Origin: Saururus chinensis | Taxonomy: Eukaryota; Streptophyta; Magnoliopsida; Piperales; Saururaceae | DNA: 64,000 bases | Direction of reading: 5' to 3' | NCBI GenBank assembly: GCA_035235625.1 | Contig: CP141149.1 | Coordinates: 1,087,001 to 1,151,000, forward strand | Shown: piece by piece, positions 34,326-44,025 of the stretch | Numbering within the stretch: position 1 is the stretch's first letter | How the letters are laid out: each line of letters starts with the position of its first letter | Translations under genes and position numbers: made by a program | Notes under the pieces: model-generated | What the model was told of the DNA's origin: nothing | Seen by the model: the letters and a program-made list of their open reading frames with translations, nothing else | Databases searched by the model: none

Positions 34326-36632
34326 TTGTAAGCTGCGTATGTATGACCGTATGTGTATGTTATACGTATGTGTGATAGACATACAAATGTATGATGGCTA
34401 TGTGCCTATGCTATGGATATGTATATGTGGATGTGGGCAGAGGTATGAGCTATAGATGGTAAGAAGTATCAATGGTTGGTATGGATCTGGATACATATGT
34501 GTAAGCGTATGACGGATGACAGAGGATATGGGTATGATGGGTGAGGTTTGTCAGACAGTAAGAGTGTGCATAATTGTACAAGCATAACATACAAATTATG
34601 AAGTGAAAAGTAAGCATAATAAGTGAGATATAAGTAAGAGGGCGACAACTGGGTTGGCTCTAAGGAGCTTCATTTGATGATGTTAGTGTAAGATGATTTG
34701 GCCATAAGGTAGATGGCGGAGATTGTAAGACCGTAAGGAATTTGATGTACGATGGGTTTTGTCCATAATGTGGATGGGTTAAGTGAAGTCTGCTGCCCTG
34801 ACGAACTTGGGTTTCGGATCGGGCTCAGCTTCAGTTTGATCAGTCGAGGACTATGAGTTTGTGTGGCATAATTATACCATATAATTTACTTAATTCAAAC
34901 TTGAATTATAAGAACAGCTAATGATAGCGTTGTGAGTTTGAGATCTAAGGGTTCAACGGATTAAGTTCTATGTTTGAGCTGGCCACTAACAAGTCGACCG
35001 AGCATTTCTCATGTCTTGCCATGGTGTTTATCCTGTGGGATGTTGTCTGTGTGTTGTATAGAGCATCGGACGTCTGATGCTCTGCTGAGAGCGACACATG
35101 TTTCTGATTTGGTCTGCATGTTGTATAAGCCCAGACGTTTGATGCTATGTTGAGAGCGATGTACGTTTCTGACTTTGTCTGTGTGTTGTATGAAGCCCAG
35201 ACGTCTGATGCTCTGTTGAGAGCGTTGTATGATTCCGCCCAAGAGTGGCACTGTATGTTTCTGCCCAAGTGGCACTGTATGTTTCCTGCCCAAGAGTGGC
35301 AATGACACTATAAGACCCATTATGGTGGGCAATTCTCTGGCACTATAAGACCCATTATGGTGGGCAACTGTATGACCCCTTATGTGTAGGTGTTTATGTT
35401 TGCGCGCTCAGGTAAGTAGTATCATGGATCTACTCTTACCTGTTTGATCCAGTGCCCCATGAGCATTGGTGTGCCTTACCTTCGGAAAAGTCCATGGCAT
35501 CTAGTCACTCCCCGGAGGTTAAGGTGTTGCCCTAGTGGCATTCTTTTCCTTTCGACGTTGGAGCTTATTAGTTGTAATGAGCTTCAGTGGTCGATAGTAT
35601 GAGCATGACTGTAAGCATATGAGTATGATCACGATTGTAAGCGTATGTATATGAGCAGGAATGTAAGAGTATGTGTGTGAGCACGACTATAAGAGTATGT
35701 GTATGAGCACGACTATAAGAGTATGAGTACGATTATGAGAGTACATTCTGAGTAAGATAGTAAGTGTGATTTTGTGTAAGTTGTACGAGTAAGGTCGTAC
35801 AAGTATGTGTGTGTTGTATGAGTATGCGTACAATGGTACAAGTAAGTTTGTAAGACCCTGGATAAGGGTGCTTGTGTAAGTTTAATTTGATGGCATGATT
35901 TTGGCACGATGGTGCAATTGGTATGATTTTGGCACGATGGTGCATTTGGTATGACTTTGGCACGATGGTGCATTTGGTATGTTTGTATGCATATGAGCAT
36001 GATATTGATATGCCTATCTGCTTCATGTTTGAGTTGCATGAAAGCATGTATTTATGAACTTAGTGAGTTCACGGTTTTGGATTCCCCTACTGGGTATTTT
36101 CCTACTGAGTATTTAAAATACTCATTACCCTACTTTTTAGCCCCGTTGTACATTGTACAGGAGGTTTTGCAGGTTATGTGGAGAGCTCTTGGAGATGGAT
36201 GTTCATTTCAGCGGTGGATTGATTCCCGTTGACTCAGGTATATGCGTCACTCACTGCAAGTTTATTTGTGCCACGATCTGATGTATTGGGTAAGATGTGA
36301 AAACAAGATGTTTATCTTTCTAGACTTTCGGTTGGATTAGACAGTGGACTGTTATGGGACTTGCACTTAAGGAGGCCTGGGAGAAATTTGTATTTAAAGT
36401 CTATGATCATAGCAATTTATTCATACATGTGTTTTCGAGTAGTGCTTGATGATATTTGCTTTGGGCGTACGATGTTTGACCGTATGATGAAAATATTTAG
36501 ATGGAAAATGGATGTTTACTGTTTTAAATTATAAACTATTTTATCAAGTTTTGATTTCGTCATTTTTCCTCCGATTTAAAGACATTATATTGCAAAAAAA
36601 ATTTGTGAATTTTAAGGAAAATGTGTGAAAAC

Positions 36633-37582
36633 GTTTGAATCGATTAAAACTAAAGTTCGTTAATAATGTGCATCAATCGTTATATCGTTTGAAGTTTAAA
36701 AAGACCTCCCAATTATTTGTTATGTTCGTAATTATGAATCAAATTGAGAAAGTGATGCTATAATTTTACCGTTCTTCCTTAACTTAAATGATTTCATTCG
36801 ATTGACTAGTTTTAGAACAAAGTTCCTAAACTCGTGACAAATGTATATTTAGTTGTTTAAAAAAAATACGTATGTATTAACTATGTTTATTTAATAATGT
36901 ACACAAAATGTTATATCGTTTAAAGTTTAAAAAGACCTCCCAACCATTTGTTACGTTCGTAATTACGAATCAAATTTAGAAAGCAATGCCACAATTTTAC
37001 CGTTCTTCCTTAACTTATGTGGTTTCATTCGATTAACTAGTTTTAGAACAAAGTTCCTAAGCTCGTAATGAATGTATATTTAGTTGTTTAAAATAAATAC
37101 GTACTCATTTACTATATTTGTAAGAACGAATGTATATTTAGTTGTTTAAAATAAATACGTACTCATTTACTATGTTTGTAAGAATGTGCATATTCTTGAC
37201 TTATATTAGTTTTAATCGATTAAAAGGATATAACTTAACCATGAAAGGTCCGATTGGTTTGTTGTTTAGTACGTTTGATTCATTCTTTCTAACTAAACAA
37301 ATAAGTATGTATATATTTAAAATAATTAAATATAAATTCTTAACAAGCTTTAGTACTTTATTCTAAATCTAGTTAAGTGAATAAATTTACATAAATTAAG
37401 ATAGAACGGTTAAATTGTAGTATCACTTTATCAATTTGATTAATTATTACGAACATAGCAAATGAGGAGAATGAATCAAACTTAATAAACGACGAACTAA
37501 TTAGACCATTAATAAACTTAACAAATGACAAACAAAAGTGAAGTAAGTTAAGAATGCGCACAAATCATTATTAACTTACTTA
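36633..37582. repeat. Satellite with an R to F orientation switch
   Basis: R-oriented monomers run to about 37180, where two copies of AATGTATATTTAGTTGTTTA (about 37070 and 37130) are followed directly by F-oriented ATGTGCATATTCTTGAC. F-oriented sequence continues to 37582. The same switch, with the same sequence, occurs near 48180, marking a duplicated segment. Confidence 0.85.
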
Positions 37583-38767
37583 GGGGTCGTTTGGGTACGG
37601 AATTAATTCGCTAGTAAATCGAAATTTTTTGGAATTAATTCTGTCGATTCAATATAGAATCGGAATTTTGTTTGGGTATGGAATTTTTTATATGGAATCA
37701 TGTTTGGATAGCGAATTGTGTTTAAGACAGATTCTTTAGAATTTTTAGGTAAATTGATAAATATACCCTTTAAATGAATTTTTTTTTATAGAATCATGTT
37801 TGGGTAAGGAATTTGTATATAGTTTTTGAATCATTGAATTTATGAAAAAAATTTAAAAATATAACATTCGTTTAGGCATTGTATGCGGTTAGTGTGCAAC
37901 ACCAATACTATGCCCGACCACTTGTATTCGACTTTGGGCCATATCAAAAGGTTTAAGATGACGCTAATTTTTTTTTACTAGATTTATTGTAAAAGTACAA
38001 TAGGCCTTATGTTTTTCCTTAAACAATCTTTTATGACTTGATGGGCCCAGAGAAGTCCGTACTGACCTATACAATCGACGTAACATCGATACCGACTACA
38101 TTGTGTACTAATTAAAGGTAATTGATAATAATAACCGATGACATCCCAAAGTTCATCACAAAAAATTGACACTACCCTATCATCTTGACCTACAAAGATT
38201 TAGGTAATGAATATACAAAGATTTATTTATAATAATAATTCCATATTCGTTCCTCTGTTATTTTACTTCATCTTCCAAATTCAAATCTTGGTGTGGCATG
38301 TACCACAATGCTATCACATAGCAAGGGTTCAACAAGCATGTTTCACAAATTATTACCAAATAGATAGAAACACATCAAAACTTCAGTTCACCTATCAAAA
38401 TAAAAAATTTCAATTTACCCAAATTTCTCTTCCACTTTGATTCCCAGCTGCCTTACAAAGAATGAAAGAATTGTTTCTTACAAATTGTGTAACAAATAAA
38501 GAACATAATAAATCTAAATGAATCAGATAATCTATCACCTCCCTGACCATTGTCGTAGACATTTACAAGCATGATTTTCATGCAGAGGTATATGTATTTA
38601 CATGTAGTACGGCAAAAAATGGCATGGCGTGGAAAGCCAAGGGCCTCTTACGAGCCAAGCATTCAATCAGTAAAATTAATCTTCCGTACATAGTGGCATT
38701 CATGAAAATTCCAAAAATGGTGAACCATGAGAACTTGACTGCAAACCATGTGCATTGGAACTTTATT

Positions 38768-40804
38768 CTAACTGTACTTGCACATGCATTCCGGAACAGG
38801 GTAAGCCATGACATCCCTTCGAGCCTTGATGGTCCTCAACTCTGGCTGCCCTGAAGATTCCTAGTGCAACTCTTGCATGATCCCGTTGAATTCGGACTCT
38901 AGAAGCGATGTGTTTAGAAAGTAAGGGAGCATCTCTCTCTTGTTGGGGGTTATGTGCTTTTTATGCCCTGCATATGCTCTGTGACCCTGCATTGATAACA
39001 AAAATCATCAGCTTCATAGACTACCATAAATTCATCAGCAAAGATTAAGCAACTTGAAAATTCAAACTTTATAGTGGTCATTATTTTAGTCCATAAAGGC
39101 TACAGTATTAAATTCTCTCAGAGCTCATGGGAAGGTTTTGCTGTCAAAAAACTTTCCACAAGTTTTTGGATAAGTTGGTTGGATTTTTCAATCGTAATTT
39201 CAGATCAAGTGCATTAAGATTAAAGGAGTGACAAGCTCAAGTTCATGAAATGAATTATGTTGGTACACCTTTCAACCTCCAAAGCGATTAAAGGGCAGAG
39301 GCCAGACAACTTTCAGTCATGGTAGGACATGTTAGATCTTGCAGTTAGAAGCTCTGGTCGCAGCTTCCTTTCCTCGTAGATAATTTCATCGTACTTGTGA
39401 CCAAACCCAGGCAAACAACCAGTCCTGACCCAGACATCCTTTTCCAACCGCAAATGCAGTGCAATGTAGGGACCCTTGCTTTGCATCCTCTATGCAAGCT
39501 TGTTCCCGAGTGATAAAATGGGAGCAGAGAACCTCAGGGCATGAAAAGACACCAGCAATAGCAGAGAAAACAGAGTAAGTATGCATCATCGCTACAACAA
39601 AAGAAAAGAAAAGATGGCTTGGTATCATCACTGGGGGCTGCAATTACCTTGCACTAAAGCTTCTGAAGATCAGAAGGGAGATTCTTTGATAACCTGGAAT
39701 CTAATCCACACAAGAGCAGTACTCCTTCCTTGTTCAGCTGCAAAAGGCGATCACAAAACAATGTTCAATTATATAGGTAAAATCAAGCTGTGGAACACTT
39801 ACAAATAGATATAGCTGTTAGGTTCAATTACAAAATCCTCGTAAAAAAGGAGTGTCAGATTGTACCCGCTTCAAGTATCTTGAGCATATCCATCGGGCAT
39901 CTACATGCATGGGAGTCGATTCTCCTCCACAGGTCTTGTCATCAAATGTGTAGATGGGAGAGAAGAAACTATGTGGACATTATCCGCAAGAGTTCTCTTG
40001 AAATGTTCCAAGTCGAAAATGTCAGAGAATTCACTGCCAATAAGAAAGAGACACAACGAGAACAAAGAATTCAGTTTCATCACAAGCTATCAAAATTCCG
40101 GCACACAAAATAATGAATAATGCATCAAGGAGCAAAGATTGTCTTCCTACACATTAGCATGGACACAAAAATGAAAAACTTGAACATTATGAAGTATATA
40201 TGAATAAGTGAATGAATAACAACTTTTCTTGGAAAATCTCAGCCAGTCAATGTTGATATTAGTATCCCGGATACTAAACATAAATAAACAGATCACATAA
40301 GGAAACCCAAATCTAGTTGATTTTAATGAAATAGAACATGAATGGAAGATCCAAGCTAGTAGTATCTAGCGTCTTAGCAATAGCTAGTTCAATGAACTGC
40401 AAATTAAAGGACAAAGATACCCAGCAAATAGAAGGGAAAAAAGGAAAACTATAAAGCAACTCAAAAGAGGATAATTTTTCCCCATTTGATGAATCTGATG
40501 AATTATTTACAAGTAGAAGCAAGTACCTTTCATCGCCCCAGACGACATTAACCTGCAAGATGGGCACCAATGGGCACCACCAGCGCCACCCCGAGGATAC
40601 GGGCGATCACGACAGCGTCGACAATCTGGTTCCTTTGCTGGTTGAGCCCGCCAGAGACCACCACCATCAAATACTTCTGCCTCTCCCTAGACACCACCTG
40701 GCTGGACCTCCTGTACTCCCCGCTGAAACCGAGGCAAGGCCGGTAGCCCATCCCGTCCGGCTGCCTCCAGAACCACCCCCCCCCCCCCCCGTCCCCCGAG
40801 CCAT
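38768..40804 (-). pseudogene. Captured plant O-fucosyltransferase gene, five exons, internally deleted
   Basis: Five minus-strand exons carry the plant O-fucosyltransferase (DUF246/GT106-type) sequence in the correct order: E1 40804-40527 (QPDGMGYRPCLGFSGEYRR, then VVVSGGLNQQRNQIVDAVV); E2 40033-39866 (SEFSDIFDLEHFKRTLADN); E3 39737-39649 (GLDSRLSKNLPSDLQKL); E4 39553-39269 (GPYIALHLRLEKDVWVRTG); E5 38987-38768 (QGHRAYAGHKKHITPNKREM, ending YPVPECMCK). Splice sites GT/AG fit at most boundaries, so genomic DNA with introns was captured. Lesions: a 15-C run at 40776-40790 that puts E1 out of frame, a 10-bp tandem duplication at 40561-40580, a frameshift in E2, and stops in E3 and E4 (including CGA to TGA). 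The exons between E4 and E5, which hold the IYWAGGE and VFMPSHGGNM motifs, are absent. The enzyme family acts in the Golgi, but this copy cannot make it. Confidence 0.9.
40776..40790. repeat. 15-base poly-C run
   Basis: A C-run in the first exon of the O-fucosyltransferase pseudogene. A length change here shifts the frame between the upstream ATG and FWRQPDGMGYRP, so this site is either a real lesion or a base-calling problem. Confidence 0.9.
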
Positions 40805-41305
40805 GGTCGAGAGATGAATAGAAGAAATCGTGGGCAATCTGGAGAGGACCGGAACTGTGTAGATCTGATGCGCCAGGAGAGCTACAGTTCAGCCGGGTAG
40901 GTGCTCGCCGAAGAGAGAAAGTAGTTTGGGAAGAGGGAGATGGCGGAAGTGGATGGCGGAAGCAGACGACGGACAGCGGATTGCTAAAGGCAAATGGCTG
41001 AAGCAGACTGCGGAAGGGATGATCGGGGTGGAGTTCGGGAAGAGGGAAGGAGACGTTTGGATGACGAGGCCGAATCGATAAGAGAGGGGTAACGGCCGGA
41101 AATACGAGATAACACGTGTTTCCGGTTTGACGCGTTTTTACGGAAACGGTGACTCAAGGACGGAAACACGGAAACATGATTGAATCGTGTTTCAGTTGAA
41201 TTTTTACTGCCGTTATTTACCCAAATGATTTTTTAACAATTCAACGCTAAATTATGATAGAATTGTCAGAATTTTATCATAATTTTGTACCTAAATAGTT
41301 CTTTA

Positions 41306-42031
41306 GTAAATAAATATAAATTTATTTAAAATAATTAAATATATATTTATGATTAGTTTTAATGATTTGTTCTAAATTTAATCAAATGAATAAAATTATA
41401 TAAGTTAAGAAAAAATGGTTAAATTGTAAAATTATTTTATTAATTTAATTTATTATTACAAACGTAACAAATAAATGGGAGGTTTTTTTAAACTTTAAAT
41501 GATATAACGATTTGTATATATTTTTAACTTATAACGGTTTTAATTGATTAAAAGGATATAATTTAACCAAAGGGGGTCCGATTGGTTCATCGTTTAGTAT
41601 GTGTAATTTATTATTTTAAACTTAGCAAATAAGTATGTATTTATTTAAAATAATTAAAATATACATTCGTGATGAGCTTTAGTACTTTGTTCTAAATCTA
41701 ATTAAGCGAATAAAATCATATAAATTATGTGAGAATGGTTAAATTGTGATATCTCTTTGTCAATTTAATTCATTGTTACGAATGTAACAAACTAATAGGA
41801 GGTCTGTTTAAACGTTAAATGATTTGTGCACATTCTTAACTGACTTCAGTTTTAATCGATCAAAAATATATAACTTGACCAAAAGGTGTCTGATTAGTTC
41901 GTTGTTTTGTATGTTTAATTTATTTGTTTCAACTTAGTAAATAAGTACATGTTCATTTAAATTAATTAAATATACATTCATAACTAGTTTTATTACTTTG
42001 TTCTAAATCTTGTTAAGTGAATTAAATTATA
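41306..42031 (+). repeat. Satellite, F orientation
   Basis: A little over two monomers, paralogous to 48600-49319. Both contain the rare variants AATTAAAATATACATTC and CAAACTAAT-GGAG, which I do not see elsewhere in the window. It ends in AATTAAATTATA, where the mariner-like element is inserted. Confidence 0.88.
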
Positions 42032-42529
42032 CACCCTCTATCCTATACTAATAGCTCCAATAGAAAAAAATATTATTCTGTATTAATTGCTCCATTTCGC
42101 TCAATGTAAGCTGTTAGGTGGGTCTTTAATGCTTCTCATCTTTACTTCACTTGATCTCTTAACTCAGGTGACGAAATAGTAGTTCAGATGACTTCTACGA
42201 CGACAACCCCAGAGCTCCACATCTGCGAGCTCGTCACCCTCACATCCTACCTTTGTGCCTGCGTCTCCTCTGCGTTGAGCTTGTGGGCTCTACCTTAGCT
42301 CAGTCTTTGCCTCTCTGCCATTCTGCTTTTTGTCGAGCTGAAACTCAATCTTTGCCTCTCTACCATTTTGTTTCTCGTTGAGCTTCTAATTGAGAGACAA
42401 CCATGGCACCTCAACGATGTTGGAGTTGCAGCCCGACCCATTTCCACCCCCACTCTGACCGGGACATTGTCGACTAGCAGTCAAAGCTCATTGCCTCAGT
42501 GCACCCACACCGAGTCACTTTGCCGGAGG

Positions 42530-42835
42530 CGCCTGCCTCAGAGCACCCGAGAACATCAGGTCGTTGTTGATCGATCAGTGCAAATCCAGTGGTGAACATT
42601 ATCGATTGCTTGATTGCAATGTCAGGGAGTGCAAGAGGCCGGAGTCGGTCATTGAGCACTTTGCCACTTCCGAGTTTTGTTTGTAGCCACCAGCCGACAG
42701 CCCGATGAGGAAGTCGGTATTTGATTTTCTGGTTTCATGTTGTATCCAGGTGTTGTTGGATCTATTCACTGCTTACTATCAATATCCATGACACTTGCCA
42801 GAGAACTACACCAACTATTCAAAGTCTGTACAAAG
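42530..42835 (+). pseudogene. GT47 (exostosin-family) glycosyltransferase fragment, copy A
   Basis: The plus frame reads NIRSLLIDQCKSSGEHYRLL, then DCN, then SVIEHFATSEFCL, a TAG stop, PPADSPMRKSVFDFLVSCC, then FTAYYQYP, a stop, and HLPENYT. The order of CR-LLDC, FCL-PPGDSPTR-S-FDSL--GCIPV and AY-QY-WHLP-NY-KYSV is the C-terminal half of plant GT47 proteins of the MUR3-like galactosyltransferase group, type II Golgi enzymes. Two stops (CAG to TAG; TGG to TGA) break it. The frame is otherwise continuous, unlike copy B. Only this part of the domain is present. After the YTNYS segment the homology stops. Confidence 0.83.
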
Positions 42836-42995
42836 GAATTGAAATTGTCGACGGTGAAGCAGAGATGATGGCCTTTGGAGAGTTGGGTTCCAGAATGGCC
42901 CCGCTCGAACTCCAAGGCCCCTACGGTTTTCTCGATTCTGGGTTCCTCTCGATCAAGAAGGAACTCAACCATAAAAAAATTAAACGAACACACAC

Positions 42996-43219
42996 CTGGA
43001 ATCCCAATCTTTGATATGGACAGTGATTTCCTGGGAGTCTCTACCTTTTGAGTCTAGAAGCATGATACAGGGGAGTTGGTCGTCTAAAGTGCTCTCAGAA
43101 TGGAGAAATGGGCGAACTCTCACCACTACCCGAACTTTGGATCCCGGGAGTCGGGACGATGACATAGCTATGGCAGAAATAAGGGAGTTGGGGACTACTG
43201 CAACAGGAGTTGCCGCCAT
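42996..43219 (-). pseudogene. Kinesin motor first exon (KIN-10-like), copy A
   Basis: From an ATG at 43219 the minus strand reads MAATPVAVVPNSLISAIAMS, then LPGSKVRVVVRVRPFLHSE, then LPCIMLLDSKGRD and QEITVHIKDWDS, ending at a donor-like CCAG/GTGTGTG. KVRVVVRVRPF is the first beta-strand of the kinesin motor domain. The continuation with PC---LDS and VT-HIKD resembles plant kinesin-10 (NOD-like/KIN-10C) N-termini. Without the P-loop and the rest of the motor it has no function. About 320 bp of upstream sequence (43220-43545) seems to have been taken along with it. The kinesin call is firm; the subfamily is less so. Confidence 0.78.
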
Positions 43220-43591
43220 TGGGGACTGCGTGCATGCAAGCTAGTAGAAATTTCACGACCAAAAATTAGGATTTGGGAGTGCTGCGATTCCAACTCACAA
43301 AAAACCACACATTTTAGGCTCTCCAATCTGGCATCTGTCCCCTCCATTTCTCTCTCTTCATCAAACTCGCACCATCGCCCGAAGACCTCCCAGCCCACGA
43401 CTCCTCCCACGTCTACGCTCACCTTGGTGATCGCTGCTCCCATGCAAATGTCCATTTCTCCTCCATTTTGAAAAATACATGCAATCAGCTGCACTTCGAT
43501 GGTTATTATTATGGTTAGACGCATAAGAGAAACACTTAATAAAAATAACAAAATTTAGATATGGAGCTATTAGTATAGGATGGAGGGAGTA

Positions 43592-44025
43592 TTAGTTAAG
43601 GAAGAACCATAAAATTGTGGAATCACTTTGTTAATTTGATTTATTATTACGAATGTAACAAATAAATAAAAAGCCTTTTTAAAATTTGAACCATATAACA
43701 ATTTGTGCATATTCTTAACTTACAATGGTTTAAATCGATTAAAAGGATATAACTTGATCAGAAGGGGTCTGATTAGTTCATCGTTTAGCACATTTATTAA
43801 TTCTTTTAAACTTAGTAAATAAGTATATATTTATTTAAAACAATTAAAAGATACATTCGTGATGAGCTTTAGTGCTCTATTATAAATCTAGTTGAGCAAA
43901 TAAAATTATATAAGTTAAGGAAGAACGGTTAAATTGTGGAATCACTATGTAAATTTGTTTCATTATTATAAACGTGAAAATAAATGGGAGGTCTCTTTAA
44001 AATTTAAAATATATAACGAATTATC
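43592..44025 (+). repeat. Satellite, F orientation, end of duplicated segment A
   Basis: Paralogous to 50862-51290. Homology between the two copies ends near 44025, where this copy switches to R orientation at TTATCTGTTATGTTCG. Confidence 0.85.

Larger units (their letters stand above)
28754..36632 (+). mobile_element. Long gypsy 3' LTR (about 4.44 kb) with a nested 3.43-kb insertion
   Basis: It begins TGTAAGGTCCCTGA and matches the complete solo LTR at 53620-58469 along its length. The match is interrupted at 30007-33437 by a nested solo LTR. Without that, it is about 4443 bp. The final 15 or so bases present in the sister copy (ending TCTCAGGTGTTACA) are missing, and the sequence passes into satellite at TTTGAATCGATT with no target duplication. 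A GC-rich block (about 29040-30000) and a block of GCATGT-type short tandem repeats (34013-34325) are shared with the sister. The open frames here are not genes. Confidence 0.85.
37583..41302. mobile_element. PIF/Harbinger-like TIR element, 3720 bp, carrying a captured gene
   Basis: The left end is GGGGTCGTTTGGGTACGGAA; the right end read inwards is AGAACTATTTAGGTACAAAA. These are alignable but diverged inverted repeats. TTA lies on both sides (37580-37582 and 41303-41305), the 3-bp target duplication of PIF/Harbinger elements. The paralogous satellite at about 48575-48610 reads ACTTACTTAGTAAATAAG without the element, an empty site that confirms both the ends and the duplication. Short subterminal repeats TTTGGGTA-GGAATT recur at 37591, 37671, 37703 and 37799, and inverted near 41217. 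I found no transposase. The central 2 kb is an O-fucosyltransferase pseudogene. The left third (37860-38750) shows nothing I recognise. Confidence 0.82.
42032..43589. mobile_element. Mariner/Stowaway-like element copy A, 1558 bp, with two captured gene fragments
   Basis: The ends are CACCCTCTATCCTATACTAA and (inwards from the right) CTCCCTCCATCCTATACTAA, continuing TAGCTCCA. The 28-bp inverted repeat has two mismatches. TA on both sides (42030-42031 and 43590-43591) and a CTCCCTC start are typical of the plant mariner/Stowaway group. No transposase is present. The inside holds a GT47 glycosyltransferase fragment on the plus strand and a kinesin first exon on the minus strand, so it is a chimeric gene-carrying non-autonomous element. 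Copy B at 49320-50859 has the same contents and satellite position. Confidence 0.88.

Noticed and set aside
35713..36047. His/Thr-rich minus frames in the long LTR (also 57237-57734)
   Set aside because: They are produced by short GAGTATGAGCACGACTGTAA-type tandem repeats.
37984..38172. 62-codon minus frame in the PIF-like element as a transposase remnant
   Set aside because: No DDE or Myb-like motif; composition does not fit a PIF/Harbinger transposase.
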